From the NCBI RefSeq assembly GCF_002735905.1, contig NZ_PEBD01000010.1:372001-436000 (forward strand): a stretch of DNA of 64,000 nt. Direction: 5' to 3'. The translations under genes were made by a program, and so were the position numbers. Below the pieces are notes generated by a model. It had not been told where the DNA came from, did no database searches, and saw only the letters and a list, made by a program, of their open reading frames with translations. Below, piece by piece: positions 54,419 to 63,648 of this stretch (position 1 is its first letter; each line of letters begins with the position of its first letter). The DNA comes from Williamsia muralis. GTDB lineage: Bacteria > Actinomycetota > Actinomycetes > Mycobacteriales > Mycobacteriaceae.

Positions 54419-55606
54419 TCAGCGGCGGGCGGGGGGCTGGCCGAGGGCGAGCATCGCGATGATGTCGCGCTGGATCTCGTTGGTGCCGCCGCCGAAGGTC
54501 AGGATCAGCGATGAGCGGTGGAAACGTTCGAGTCGACCACGCAGATGTGTGCCTGCGCTGCCCTGACGCAGTGTCGCCGAAGGCCCCAGGACCTCCATCA
54601 GCAAACGGTAGGCCTCCGTGGCGAACTCGGTGCCGAAGACCTTGGTGGCCGAGGCGTCTGCGGGCGACGGTGATCCGCCCCCGGTGGCCTCGGAGGCGAT
54701 GTTCCAGTTGATCAGCTTGAGGAACTCCACCTTGGCGTGCACCTTGGCGAGATTCATCTGCACCCACTCGTTGTCGATGACCCGCTGGCCGCGAGCATCT
54801 TTGGTGTTCTGCGCCCATTCGACCGTCTCGCGCAAGGCGGTCTGGATCGGTGCGGCGCTACAGAGTGACACCCGTTCGTTGTTGAGCTGGTTGGTGACCA
54901 GCGGCCAACCGCCGTTGAGTTCACCCACCAGGGCGTCGGCGGGTACCCGGACGTTCTCGTAGTAGGTGGCGCTGGTGTCCACACCGGACATGGTGTGCAC
55001 AGGTGTATAGGAGAAACCTTCGACGTCGGTCGGGACGATGAGCATCGAGATGCCCTTGTGCTTCTTGGCCTCCGGATCGGTACGGCAGGCCAGCCAGATG
55101 TAGTCGGCGTATTGGATGAGGCTGGTCCACATCTTCTGGCCGTTGATGACGAAGTCACCGCCGTCCCGGACGGCGGTGGTGCGCAGCGACGCGAGATCGG
55201 TGCCTGCGCCTGGTTCGGAGTAGCCGATGGAGAAGTGCACGTCGCCCGAAGCGATCGGCGGCAAGTACTTCGCCTTCTGCTCCTCGGTGCCGAAGTGCAT
55301 GATCGTCGGTGCCACGGAGTTGATGGTCAGGAATGGCACCGGCGCACCGGCGATCGCCGCCTCGTCGGTGAAGATCAGCTGATCCATCATCGAACGGTCC
55401 TGGCCGCCGTACTCTTTGGGCCAGCCCAGAGCCAGCCAGCCGTCGCGCCCCATCTCGCTGACGACCTCGCGATAGACATTGCCCTCACCGAACTCGCCAG
55501 ACGTCGATGAGAGTGCCGCTCGTCGCTCCGGCGTGATCAACTTGGAGAAGTACGCCCGGAGTTCGCGCCGAAGTTCCTGTTGCTGGTCGGTGTAGGCAAT
55601 ACGCAT
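54419..55606 (-). CDS. fadE26: Acyl-CoA dehydrogenase subunit FadE26 (ChsE4)
   Basis: The 395-residue subunit has the canonical signature FSIGYSEPGAGTDLASLRTT (about residues 130-149) and MWTSLIQYADYIWLACRTD. The C-terminal LTFGGGTNEIQRDIIAMLAL binds FAD. With FadE27 it forms the sterol side-chain acyl-CoA dehydrogenase. ATG 55606 has TTGGAG upstream. It is divergent from fdxD, with a perfect KstR box at 55667-55680 between them. Confidence 0.87.
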   Translation of the reverse strand: MRIAYTDQQQELRRELRAYFSKLITPERRAALSSTSGEFGEGNVYREVVSEMGRDGWLALGWPKEYGGQDRSMMDQLIFTDEAAIAGAPVPFLTINSVAPTIMHFGTEEQKAKYLPPIASGDVHFSIGYSEPGAGTDLASLRTTAVRDGGDFVINGQKMWTSLIQYADYIWLACRTDPEAKKHKGISMLIVPTDVEGFSYTPVHTMSGVDTSATYYENVRVPADALVGELNGGWPLVTNQLNNERVSLCSAAPIQTALRETVEWAQNTKDARGQRVIDNEWVQMNLAKVHAKVEFLKLINWNIASEATGGGSPSPADASATKVFGTEFATEAYRLLMEVLGPSATLRQGSAGTHLRGRLERFHRSSLILTFGGGTNEIQRDIIAMLALGQPPARR

Positions 55607-55666
55607 CGGTGCTCCAAGGTTCGGGTGCGCGTGGGAGCCGACCGGGCCAATCCGGTCGCGCTCTTC

Positions 55667-55680
55667 TGTAACACGTTCTA
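55667..55680. promoter_or_regulatory. KstR-type operator between fadE26 and fdxD
   Basis: TGTAACACGTTCTA is a full match to TnnAACnnGTTnnA. It lies 60 bases before fadE26 and 66 before fdxD, so it can repress both divergent units. Confidence 0.85.
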
Positions 55681-55746
55681 ACCTGTAAGTTGGCTGCCCG
55701 TCAACAAGTGGCCACCGTGGCCAGGCGATGGAAGGAAACTCATCTC

Positions 55747-55938
55747 ATGAAGATCAAAGCCGATTTCGATCTCTGCGAGTCCAACGGTGTGTGCGTGGGG
55801 ATGGCGCCGGACGTTTTCGATCTCGACGACGACGACTACCTGGTGATTCTTCAGGAGGACGTTCCCGAAGAGCGGCGCGAGGAAATGCGCCAGGTGGTCG
55901 GCAGTTGCCCCAAGTCGGCTCTGTCGATCGAGGAATGA
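55747..55938 (+). CDS. fdxD: [3Fe-4S]-type ferredoxin FdxD
   Basis: The 63-residue ferredoxin has cysteines in DLCESNGVCVGMAPDVFDL (Cys10 and Cys16) and VGSCPKSALSIEE (Cys54), the pattern of three-cysteine [3Fe-4S] ferredoxins that serve P450s. It is the Rv3503c counterpart by position and may carry electrons to CYP125. ATG 55747 follows a GAAGGAAAC site; a longer in-frame start would add about 19 unsupported residues. Confidence 0.88.
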   Translation: MKIKADFDLCESNGVCVGMAPDVFDLDDDDYLVILQEDVPEERREEMRQVVGSCPKSALSIEE

Positions 55939-56006
55939 CCGGCGGTTGCGGGCGTGCGTCGGATCGCTCGCAACCTGTGAATATCTTCAAACATTTGGCA
56001 CGGAGT

Positions 56007-56020
56007 GAGAACACGTTCTA
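56007..56020. promoter_or_regulatory. KstR-type operator upstream of hsd4B
   Basis: GAGAACACGTTCTA has the AACnnGTTnnA core and differs only at the first base. It overlaps a -10-like TACATT (56019-56024), about 77 bases before GTG 56097. Confidence 0.75.
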
Positions 56021-56096
56021 CATTTGCGAGCAGACGTAGCCGGGAACCGCGGCCTGAGTGCGGCCCCGCGCAGCAACGCCGAGATGGAGGACGTTC

Positions 56097-56987
56097 GTGA
56101 GTGATCTGGATGGTCGCGTAGCCGTTGTGACCGGAGCTGGTGCGGGCCTGGGTCGCGCCGAGGCGATCGGCCTCGGTGCACTCGGCGCCACGGTGATCGT
56201 GAACGACCTCGCCGGCGCCCTGGACAAGAGCGACGTGCTCGACGAGATCAAGGCCGCCGGCGGGGTGGGAGTGCCTGTCACCGGCGACATCTCGGATTCT
56301 GCGACGACCACCGAGATCATGCGGGTCGCCACCGAGGAACACGGTGGCCTGCACGTCGTGATGAACAACGCCGGCCTCGTACGGGACAAGATGTTGTTCA
56401 ACATGACCGACGACGACTGGGACCTGGTGATCCGCGTGCACCTTCGCGGACACTTCCTGATGAGCCGCAACGCAGGCGCGTACTGGCGCGCCCAGTCCAA
56501 GAAGGCCGGCGAGCCGGTGTTCGGCCGGCTGATCAACACCTCGAGCGAAGCCGGACTGACCGGCCCTGTCGGACAGGCCAATTACGGTGCGGCAAAAGCC
56601 GGTATCACCTCGCTGACCTTGACGGCCGCGCGCGGGCTGTCCGCCTATGGTGTGCGTTCCAACGCCATCTGCCCCCGTGCCCGCACGGCCATGACCGAGG
56701 GCACCTTCGGTGAGGCGCCCGACGGCACCGTCGATCCTCTGTCCACCGACCACGTGGTCACCCTCGTGCAGTACCTTGCCGGTCCGGACTCCGATGGGGT
56801 CAACGGTCAGGTGTTCGTCGTCTACGGTCCGAAGGTCACCCTGATGGCGGCGCCCACGGTGGAGCGGACGTTCGAGGCGGGCGGCGACGCCTGGGACCGA
56901 TCGGATCTGTCCAAGACAATGTCCGAGTACTTCGTCGGACGCGATCCGGACGCCACGTTCTCGGCCGGCAAAGCGCTGTTCGGTTAG
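56097..56987 (+). CDS. hsd4B: Hydroxyacyl/hydroxysteroid dehydrogenase Hsd4B (MFE-2-like SDR)
   Basis: The 296-residue SDR starts at GTG 56097 behind GATGGAGG. It has VVTGAGAGLGRAEAIGLGAL near residue 10 and VIVNDLAGALDKSD. NNAGLVRDKMLFNMTDDDW follows near 92, and INTSSEAGLTGPVGQANYGA then AKAG carry the catalytic Ser, Tyr and Lys. It resembles the dehydrogenase part of peroxisomal multifunctional enzyme 2 and oxidises 3-hydroxyacyl sterol CoA. It sits before yrbE4A as Rv3502c does. Confidence 0.85.
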   Translation: MSDLDGRVAVVTGAGAGLGRAEAIGLGALGATVIVNDLAGALDKSDVLDEIKAAGGVGVPVTGDISDSATTTEIMRVATEEHGGLHVVMNNAGLVRDKMLFNMTDDDWDLVIRVHLRGHFLMSRNAGAYWRAQSKKAGEPVFGRLINTSSEAGLTGPVGQANYGAAKAGITSLTLTAARGLSAYGVRSNAICPRARTAMTEGTFGEAPDGTVDPLSTDHVVTLVQYLAGPDSDGVNGQVFVVYGPKVTLMAAPTVERTFEAGGDAWDRSDLSKTMSEYFVGRDPDATFSAGKALFG

Positions 56988-57123
56988 CGCCGCAAACCTT
57001 GTTGACCGGGGGTTTCGACACTCCCTGTGAACGCTTCGAATTAGCCGATTCGAGCAACTGGACATGTGATAAGTTCGCGACGAACCACCTGGAACTGCAG
57101 TAATCCCTCACGGATCGGACCGG

Positions 57124-57137
57124 TGGAACGTGTTATA
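57124..57137. promoter_or_regulatory. KstR-type operator, distal site of mce4
   Basis: TGGAACGTGTTATA fits TnnAACnnGTTnnA exactly, 90 bases upstream of the second box. Two sites before the importer operon may give tighter or looping control. The 290-base gap 56988-57278 holds nothing else recognised. Confidence 0.75.
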
Positions 57138-57213
57138 AAACGAAGGCGTCGGGGATGGCTTCGAAGGGGAAAACTTCCTAATTGACAGTCTGACGATTCC
57201 TCCACATCAGAAC

Positions 57214-57229
57214 TAGAACACGTTATGAT
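57214..57229. promoter_or_regulatory. KstR-type operator overlapping the mce4 -10
   Basis: TAGAACACGTTATG (57214-57227) differs from consensus only in its last base and overlaps the -10-like TATGAT (57224-57229). Transcription would start near 57236, leaving a short leader before GTG 57279. Confidence 0.75.
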
Positions 57230-57278
57230 CGAGCAGCCTCGTTCGATCCAGGTCTTTGCCGCAGTTAAAGGAGAGTTG

Positions 57279-58043
57279 GTGAACCGTAGACTGGCTGTCC
57301 CGTTCGAGAGCGTGGGCGATTTCGTGGCGATGAGCGTCAGTGCGGCACGTGAACTCTTCCGCCCGCCGTTCCAGTGGCGCGAGACGATCGAACAGTCGTG
57401 GGCGATCGCCCGGGTGTCGATGGTCCCCACTGTCCTCGTGGCGATACCGTTCACCGTTCTGGTGAGTTTCACCCTCAACATCTTGCTTCGCGAGCTCGGC
57501 GCACAGGACCTCTCCGGCGCGGGCGCGGCACTGGGCACCATCACCCAGATCGGCCCGATCGTCACCGTGCTGATCGTGGCAGGCGCCGGCGCCACGGCCA
57601 TCTGCGCCGACCTCGGAGCCCGAACGATCCGCGAAGAGATCGACGCGCTCCAGGTTCTGGGCATCGACCCGATCCACCGCCTCGTCGTTCCCCGCGTGAT
57701 CGCCTCCACGATGGTCGCCATCCTGCTCAACAGCCTGGTGTGCACCATCGGCATCGGCGGTGGATTCGTCTTCTCGGTGTACCTCCAGGACGTGAACCCG
57801 GGTGCGTTCATCGCGAACCTCACTCTGCTCACCGGTTTTCCGGAACTGATGATCTCGATGGTGAAGGCGGCGCTCTTCGGACTCGCGGCCGGACTCGTCG
57901 GCTGTTACCGCGGTCTGCACGTTGCCGGTGGCGCCAAGGGTGTCGGCGACGCGGTCAACGAAACCGTGGTCTATTCATTCATGGCGTTGTTCGTGGTGAA
58001 CGTGGTCGTCACCGCCGTGGGCCTCAAAGCGACGGCAGGGTAG
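57279..58043 (+). CDS. yrbE4A: Mce4 importer permease YrbE4A
   Basis: The 254-residue MlaE-type permease has about five transmembrane segments (VPTVLVAIPFTVLVSFTLNI; IGPIVTVLIVAGAGATAICA; MVAILLNSLVCTIGIGGGFV). The family coupling motif region IREEIDALQVLGIDPI is near residue 125. GTG 57279 follows AAAGGAG and gives the same length as the M. tuberculosis protein as I recall it (254). With YrbE4B it forms the membrane part of the cholesterol importer. Confidence 0.9.
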   Translation: MNRRLAVPFESVGDFVAMSVSAARELFRPPFQWRETIEQSWAIARVSMVPTVLVAIPFTVLVSFTLNILLRELGAQDLSGAGAALGTITQIGPIVTVLIVAGAGATAICADLGARTIREEIDALQVLGIDPIHRLVVPRVIASTMVAILLNSLVCTIGIGGGFVFSVYLQDVNPGAFIANLTLLTGFPELMISMVKAALFGLAAGLVGCYRGLHVAGGAKGVGDAVNETVVYSFMALFVVNVVVTAVGLKATAG

Positions 58044-58048
58044 CAGCG

Positions 58049-58900
58049 ATGATTCTTCCGGAAACCGTCCGACTACGCTCAACTCGCGTGGCGTTCAAAC
58101 GAGCCAGCGGTGGTTGGGACCGGATCGGCGACCAGGCGTTCTTCTACTGGGACAGCCTGATCAGCATCCCCCGTGCCGTCCGCGGCTACAAGAAGGAGAC
58201 GCTCCGGCTGATCGCCGAGATCAGCATGGGTTCAGGCGCTCTCGCGATGATCGGCGGCACCGTTGTCGTGGTCGGATTCCTCACCCTGTTCACCGGCGGA
58301 ACCATCGCGGTGCAGGGCTACAGCTCGCTGTCGAACATCGGTGTCGAAGCCCTGACCGGATTCTTCTCCGCGTTCATCAACGTCCGTATCGCCGTCCCGG
58401 TCATCGCCGGTATCGGTCTGGCCGCCACGATCGGGGCCGGTGCCACGGCCCAGCTCGGCGCCATGCGGGTCAGCGAAGAGATCGATGCCCTCGAGGCGAT
58501 GTCCATCGCATCCATCCCGTATCTGGTCAGTACGCGCATCGTCGCCGGACTGATCGCGATCATCCCGCTGTACTCACTGGCGTCGGTGGCCTCGTTCCTG
58601 GCAAGCCGATTCGCAACGGTCTTCTTGTACGGGCAGTCCTCGGGCGTCTACGACCATTACTTCTCGACATTCCTCATATCCACCGACATCCTCTGGTCGT
58701 TTGTGCAGGCGATCTGTATGGCCGTGGCCGTCATGATGATTCACACCTACTACGGCTTCAACGCCTCCGGCGGACCGGTCGGGGTCGGCATCGCGGTCGG
58801 TAACGCGGTGCGCGCCTCACTCGTCGTCGTCGTGGTCATCACGTTGCTGACGTCACTGGCGATCTACGGCGTCGACGGAAAGTTCAACCTTTCGGGGTAG
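58049..58900 (+). CDS. yrbE4B: Mce4 importer permease YrbE4B
   Basis: The 283-residue MlaE-type permease starts at ATG 58049, 5 bases after yrbE4A. It shows hydrophobic segments (GALAMIGGTVVVVGFLTLFT; IAVPVIAGIGLAATIGAGAT; SLVVVVVITLLTSLAIYGV) and the coupling region VSEEIDALEAMSIASIPYLV. It is the partner of YrbE4A in sterol transport. The larger open frame that includes this protein runs through yrbE4A in another frame and is not real upstream of 58049. Confidence 0.9.
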   Translation: MILPETVRLRSTRVAFKRASGGWDRIGDQAFFYWDSLISIPRAVRGYKKETLRLIAEISMGSGALAMIGGTVVVVGFLTLFTGGTIAVQGYSSLSNIGVEALTGFFSAFINVRIAVPVIAGIGLAATIGAGATAQLGAMRVSEEIDALEAMSIASIPYLVSTRIVAGLIAIIPLYSLASVASFLASRFATVFLYGQSSGVYDHYFSTFLISTDILWSFVQAICMAVAVMMIHTYYGFNASGGPVGVGIAVGNAVRASLVVVVVITLLTSLAIYGVDGKFNLSG

Positions 58901-58902
58901 CC

Positions 58903-60081
58903 ATGTCACAGAGAATCGAACGACCCCAATGGGCCAAGAAGCTCGCGGCCACCTCCATGGTGGTGGCGCTGATCGCCGTCTGTGCGCTGGCCGGTCTCCA
59001 GTTCCTGGGCAGCTTCTCCTCGACAGTTCCGGTGACGTTGACCTCTGATCGTGCCGGCCTGGTCATGAACCCCGACGCCAAGGTGCGGCTTCGCGGCGTG
59101 GTGGTCGGCCGGGTGGGTGACATCAGTGAAACAGCAGACGGCGTGACGCTGAAGCTGAACATGAACCCCGACCAGCTGAAGTACATCCCGGCGAACGTTC
59201 ACGCGGACATCAAGTCCAACACGGTATTCGGTGCGAAGTCGGTCAACCTCGAGATGCCCGAGGATCCGTCCAAGGCGCGGCTCTCCGGTGGCTCGACGAT
59301 CGAAACCGACCACGTCGTGGTGGAACTGAACACCATCTACCAGCGACTGGTCGACGTGCTCGCCGAGGTGCAGCCGGAGAAGCTGAACGCCACCATCGGG
59401 GCGATCGACACTGCGCTGTCCGGCCGGGGTGAAGAAATCGGCCAAGGATTCGCCGACCTCTCCGATCTGCTCCGCAAGACCAACCCGCACCTCGATGCCC
59501 TCAGCCGCGACATCGAGGCCGGCGCCGAGTTCACCAACGTCTACGCCGATGTGATGCCTGATCTGCTCAAGGTTGTCGAGAACTTCACGTTCACCGGAAA
59601 CACGTTGCTGGACAAGTCGTCCGACCTCGACGCACTCCTGATGAACGTCACCGGAATGGCAGACACGATCAACGGGGTGATCGCACCGTCGAAAGCGACG
59701 ATCATCTCCACCCTGTCCAACCTGAACCCCACCGCGGCTCTGCTCGGCTACCAGGCACCCGGCTTGGCCTGCTTCATCAGCTCCACCGCGGCAGCAGGGC
59801 AGAAGGCCCTCCCGGTGTTCGGCATCGAAACCGGTTACGTGGCCTTGAACGCCGGACTGCTGCCGGGCAAAGAACCGTACCGGTACCCGGAGGATCTGCC
59901 CCGCGTGAACGTGGACGGCCCGCCGACTTGTCAGGACGGTTTGAGCGATCCGGATTCCGCGGCGCACACCGACTTCTACGTCGGCGACAACGCGGCATTC
60001 CCGTATCAGCCACGTACGACGCCGAAAGCCGATCCCACCAAGCTCTTCCAGGTCATGTTCGGACCGGTGCCCCGTGGTTGA
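58903..60081 (+). CDS. mce4A: Mce4A, MlaD-domain sterol-binding protein
   Basis: The 392-residue protein has a cytoplasmic basic start, one N-terminal transmembrane helix (about residues 15-35), then an MlaD domain (about 40-125, AGLVMNPDAKVRLRGVVVGRV). A helical needle-forming region and a C-terminal tail follow. Mce proteins form a tunnel across the periplasm that hands sterol to the YrbE permease. ATG 58903 lies 2 bases after yrbE4B, in operon order. Confidence 0.9.
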   Translation: MSQRIERPQWAKKLAATSMVVALIAVCALAGLQFLGSFSSTVPVTLTSDRAGLVMNPDAKVRLRGVVVGRVGDISETADGVTLKLNMNPDQLKYIPANVHADIKSNTVFGAKSVNLEMPEDPSKARLSGGSTIETDHVVVELNTIYQRLVDVLAEVQPEKLNATIGAIDTALSGRGEEIGQGFADLSDLLRKTNPHLDALSRDIEAGAEFTNVYADVMPDLLKVVENFTFTGNTLLDKSSDLDALLMNVTGMADTINGVIAPSKATIISTLSNLNPTAALLGYQAPGLACFISSTAAAGQKALPVFGIETGYVALNAGLLPGKEPYRYPEDLPRVNVDGPPTCQDGLSDPDSAAHTDFYVGDNAAFPYQPRTTPKADPTKLFQVMFGPVPRG

Positions 60082-60128
60082 GACATATGAGGTTCCATCG
60101 ATGACCCAGCAGAACAGGAAGGTGTGAG

Positions 60129-61190
60129 GTGGCGGTCTCGAGAGAGCGTGCGTTTCGCGCCACCGTCATCAAGCTGGGTAGCTTCGCCGTGGTGATGCTG
60201 CTCATCTTCGTTGTGCTGGTCGTGGTGTTCAGCCAGTACCGGGGTGGATCCAGTTTCGGGTACAAGGCCACCTTCACCAGTGCCTCACAGCTCAAACCAG
60301 GCAGCAAGGTCCGCATCGCCGGGGTCGAGGTGGGCAAGGTGGGCTCGGTGGGCCTCAACCCCGACAACGAGGCCGTCGTCGAGTTCGATGTGAACGAGAA
60401 GTACCGCCTGCCGGAGTCGGCCCGGGCGCTGATCCGCTACGAGAACCTCACCGGTGACCGCTTTCTGGAGATACAGGAAGGTACCGGGGATCCCTCGGCT
60501 CTGATCGGTGACGGCGGATCCATCCCGATCGGTCAGACCGAGCCGGCGCTGGACCTCGACAAACTGCTCGGCGGGTTCAAGCCTCTCTTCCGCACCCTGA
60601 ATCCCGAAGAGGTGAACGAACTCTCCGCGTCACTCATCCAGGTGTTCCAGGGCCAGGGACCCGCGTTGAGTGAGTTGCTGCGCAACACAGCAACATTCAC
60701 CGACTCGTTGGCCGATCGGGATCAATTGATCGGGGAGGTGATCGACAACTTGAACACGACGCTGGGCACGATCGATGCCGACAACGCCGGCTTCGACAGT
60801 TCGCTCGACCAACTCCAGTTGCTGATCTCCGGGCTGGATTCACAACGCAATGTGATCGGTGAGGCGGTGACAAACGCCTCCGAGGTCACCAACGACCTCA
60901 ACGACGTGCTGGCCACCAATCGCGCCGACCTCAAGTCTCTGATCACGGCCACCGGCGAGGTCTCGGACGAAGTGCTCAAGGGTGAGCCCTACGTCCGCGG
61001 GTTGATCAGCCGACTGCCGGGAGACTTCAAGGCACTGTCGAATCTGGGCAGTTACGGTGCGTGGCTGCAGATCTGGCTGTGCCAGGTCAACTTGATCTTC
61101 ACTGCTCCCGGCGGCCAGGAAATCGTGTGGAACAACATCGACACCACCGGTGTGAAACAGAACCCGGGTGGGAGGTGTGATCCGAAATGA
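60129..61190 (+). CDS. mce4B: Mce4B, MlaD-domain subunit
   Basis: The 353-residue protein has one N-terminal transmembrane segment (FAVVMLLIFVVLVVVFSQY, about residues 19-37) and the MlaD domain (about 45-120, ASQLKPGSKVRIAGVEVGKV). Long helices with periodic N/T/D residues follow. GTG 60129 is behind a GGAAGGTGAG site. Its stop overlaps mce4C (ATGA). It is a structural subunit of the sterol importer. Confidence 0.9.
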   Translation: MAVSRERAFRATVIKLGSFAVVMLLIFVVLVVVFSQYRGGSSFGYKATFTSASQLKPGSKVRIAGVEVGKVGSVGLNPDNEAVVEFDVNEKYRLPESARALIRYENLTGDRFLEIQEGTGDPSALIGDGGSIPIGQTEPALDLDKLLGGFKPLFRTLNPEEVNELSASLIQVFQGQGPALSELLRNTATFTDSLADRDQLIGEVIDNLNTTLGTIDADNAGFDSSLDQLQLLISGLDSQRNVIGEAVTNASEVTNDLNDVLATNRADLKSLITATGEVSDEVLKGEPYVRGLISRLPGDFKALSNLGSYGAWLQIWLCQVNLIFTAPGGQEIVWNNIDTTGVKQNPGGRCDPK

Positions 61191-62383
61191 TGGCAGCGCT
61201 GTTCAAGGGTCAGCGGACCACCGCGGACGAAGCGGATGAGGCCCGCCGCAAGAAGCGTGGCGAACCGGACCGCGCTCGTGTCGGATTCATCGGTGTGCTC
61301 ATCGCCGCTCTCGTCGTGATCGTCGCGCTGCAGATGGACAAGTTGCCCTTCCTGGCGAACGGCAGTGTGTACACGGCGTACTTCGATGACGCAGGCGGCC
61401 TGGCCAGCGGTGACATCGTGGTTGTCTCCGGTGTCGACGTGGGTGCCGTCCAGGGCATCGCGCTTGCAGACACCGATGACGGCAAGAAGGCCAAGGTCAC
61501 CTTCAACATGAGGGACACGGTCCGGGTGGGGGCGGACAGCCAGGCTGCGATCAAGACCGAAACCGTTTTGGGCAGGCGCAATCTCACGTTAATCCCGCAT
61601 GGCACCGGGCAGCTCAAGCCGGGCGACGAGATCAGTAGTCGCAACACGGTGGCGCCTTACTCGCTGACCGACGCGCTCGAGGGTGCAACCGACACGATCG
61701 CCGAGACCGATACCGATCAACTCAATGACGCGCTGAACACGTTGACCGACACGTTCTCCGACACCCCGCAATCGGTCCGTTCGGCTGTCGATGGTGTCGC
61801 GCGCCTGTCCAAGGCCATCGCCGACCGCGACGAGTCGCTGGACCAATTGCTCAGTCGCGCATCGTCTGTCACCGACGTCATCGCCAAACGCAGTGGCCAG
61901 ATCAACACGCTGCTCACCGATGCCAATGCTTTGCTGGGCGAGTTGCAGGCCCGACGGTACGCGCTCGGACAACTGATCTCCGGTACCGAGAACGTGACCG
62001 CCCAGATCAGCGGGTTCATCAACGACAACAATGCCCAGCTCAAGCCGGTGCTCGAGAAGCTGAACGGTGTCTTGGCGATCCTGCAGGACAACCAGGAGAC
62101 GCTGGCGCAGACCCTCGACGAACTCGGCCCCTACGCCAACACACTCGGCGAAGCGGTGGCGAGCGGCCCGTATTTCTCATCGCTCGTCGGAATCCCGACC
62201 TTCGGCGACTACACCGAGGTGTTCTTGAACATCATGCAGCAGAAGTACCCAGAGGCCTATCGCGCCTTCCAGTTCGCGTTCCCGATCCCGCCGGTCATCT
62301 CGACCCGACCGGATGCGGCCAATGACCCGAACTCGACGATCGCGCCGGCTCCGCCGCCCCGCTACCCAGGACCGAACGGGTGA
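61187..62383 (+). CDS. mce4C: Mce4C, MlaD-domain subunit
   Basis: The 398-residue protein has a charged cytoplasmic N terminus (ADEADEARRKKRGEPDRARV), a transmembrane helix (about residues 34-50) and the MlaD domain beginning YTAYFDDAGGLASGDIVVVS. A helical region and a Pro-rich end (PAPPPRYPGPNG) follow. It overlaps both neighbours by 4 bases, so the four Mce genes are translationally coupled. It is the third Mce4 subunit by order. Confidence 0.9.
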   Translation: MMAALFKGQRTTADEADEARRKKRGEPDRARVGFIGVLIAALVVIVALQMDKLPFLANGSVYTAYFDDAGGLASGDIVVVSGVDVGAVQGIALADTDDGKKAKVTFNMRDTVRVGADSQAAIKTETVLGRRNLTLIPHGTGQLKPGDEISSRNTVAPYSLTDALEGATDTIAETDTDQLNDALNTLTDTFSDTPQSVRSAVDGVARLSKAIADRDESLDQLLSRASSVTDVIAKRSGQINTLLTDANALLGELQARRYALGQLISGTENVTAQISGFINDNNAQLKPVLEKLNGVLAILQDNQETLAQTLDELGPYANTLGEAVASGPYFSSLVGIPTFGDYTEVFLNIMQQKYPEAYRAFQFAFPIPPVISTRPDAANDPNSTIAPAPPPRYPGPNG

Positions 62384-63648
62384 TGGGCATGGGACGGTTG
62401 AGCAGGCGATTCTGGCAGGCGATTGCCATCGTGGTGGCTGTGCTGATCGTGCTGGTGGTGGTTTATGTGGGCTTCCAGAAGGTGGCGTACAAGACCTACA
62501 CTGCCTATTTCGCGAGCGTGAACTCGATGTACGAGGGTGACGCGGTGAAGATTCTCGGTGTCACCGTCGGGTCGGTCGGGAAGATCACCCCCCGCGACGG
62601 CGACGTGAAGGTGGAGTTGAAAGTCGACCGCGACCAGACGATCCCGGCCGACGCCGAGGCGTTGGTGGTCGCGCAGTCGCTGGTGTCGGGTCGTTTCGTG
62701 CAACTGACCCCGGTATACGAGGGTGGTCCGGCGTTGAAGGACGGGGGCGCGATCCCGATGGAACGCACCGCCGTGCCCGTCGAGTGGGACGACATCAAGT
62801 CCGAATTGACCAAGCTGACCGAGGCCGTGGGCCCAGACGGAGCCGATCCGGGTTCTGTGGCCAGGGCAGTCGATGTGGCGGATGCGAACCTCGACGGCAA
62901 CGGCACCGCCATTCGTCAGTCGCTGCAACAGCTCTCGGACGTGACCAGCACCCTGGCGGACGGCCGCGACGACCTGTTCAACACGATTCGCAATCTGCAG
63001 GCGCTGACCGAGGCGCTGTCTCAGAGTCACGAACAACTGGTGCAGTTCAACGGTCGCATTGCATCGGTCAGCCAGGTGCTGGCCGACAACACCGAGAGTC
63101 TCAACGGTGCGTTGACCAATCTCGACACAGCACTCAGTGACGTCAAGTCCTTCATCGACACCAACGGGGCCACCCTCAGTGATTCGGTCGCCCGGCTCGG
63201 TGACGCCACCAACGTACTGGCGCAGAAGGATGAAGAGATCAGGGGGCTGCTCCACTCGGGACCGACCCAGTTGTCGAACTTCTACAACATCTACAACCCC
63301 CTGCAAGGGTCCCTGTCGGGCATCTTCGGTCTCGGCATGGGCGGCAACCTGATCAACTTGCTGTGTGGCACGATTCAGGCGAACGACCGCCCCGGCCAGG
63401 AAGGTGATGTCGAGAAGTGTGTCGACGTGCTGGCTCCGGTTCTCGCGTCGATCTCGGTCAATTACCCTCCAGCACTGATCAATCCGGTCACCGGAGTCGA
63501 CGCCAGACCTGACCAGATCCAGTACCAGAACGCCAGTGTGAAGGCCAGGGCGCAGCAGAGTATCCGCGATCAGGATGCCGAGACGCGCAAGAAGTACGAC
63601 AACCCCGGCCTCGCGCAACTCCTCGTCCCGTTCGGGGGTGAGGGCTGA
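62380..63648 (+). CDS. mce4D: Mce4D, MlaD-domain subunit
   Basis: The 422-residue protein has a transmembrane helix (AIAIVVAVLIVLVVVYVGFQ, about residues 13-32), the MlaD domain (about 38-115, VNSMYEGDAVKILGVTVGSV) and a helical body. The C terminus is rich in Gln/Arg. GTG 62380 overlaps the mce4C stop. The stop overlaps the ATG of mce4E by one base (TGATG). Confidence 0.9.
   Translation: MMGMGRLSRRFWQAIAIVVAVLIVLVVVYVGFQKVAYKTYTAYFASVNSMYEGDAVKILGVTVGSVGKITPRDGDVKVELKVDRDQTIPADAEALVVAQSLVSGRFVQLTPVYEGGPALKDGGAIPMERTAVPVEWDDIKSELTKLTEAVGPDGADPGSVARAVDVADANLDGNGTAIRQSLQQLSDVTSTLADGRDDLFNTIRNLQALTEALSQSHEQLVQFNGRIASVSQVLADNTESLNGALTNLDTALSDVKSFIDTNGATLSDSVARLGDATNVLAQKDEEIRGLLHSGPTQLSNFYNIYNPLQGSLSGIFGLGMGGNLINLLCGTIQANDRPGQEGDVEKCVDVLAPVLASISVNYPPALINPVTGVDARPDQIQYQNASVKARAQQSIRDQDAETRKKYDNPGLAQLLVPFGGEG

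Noticed and set aside
57374-58048. Upstream extension of yrbE4B through yrbE4A
   Set aside because: This part is out of frame with yrbE4A and Arg/His-rich; the true start is ATG 58049.
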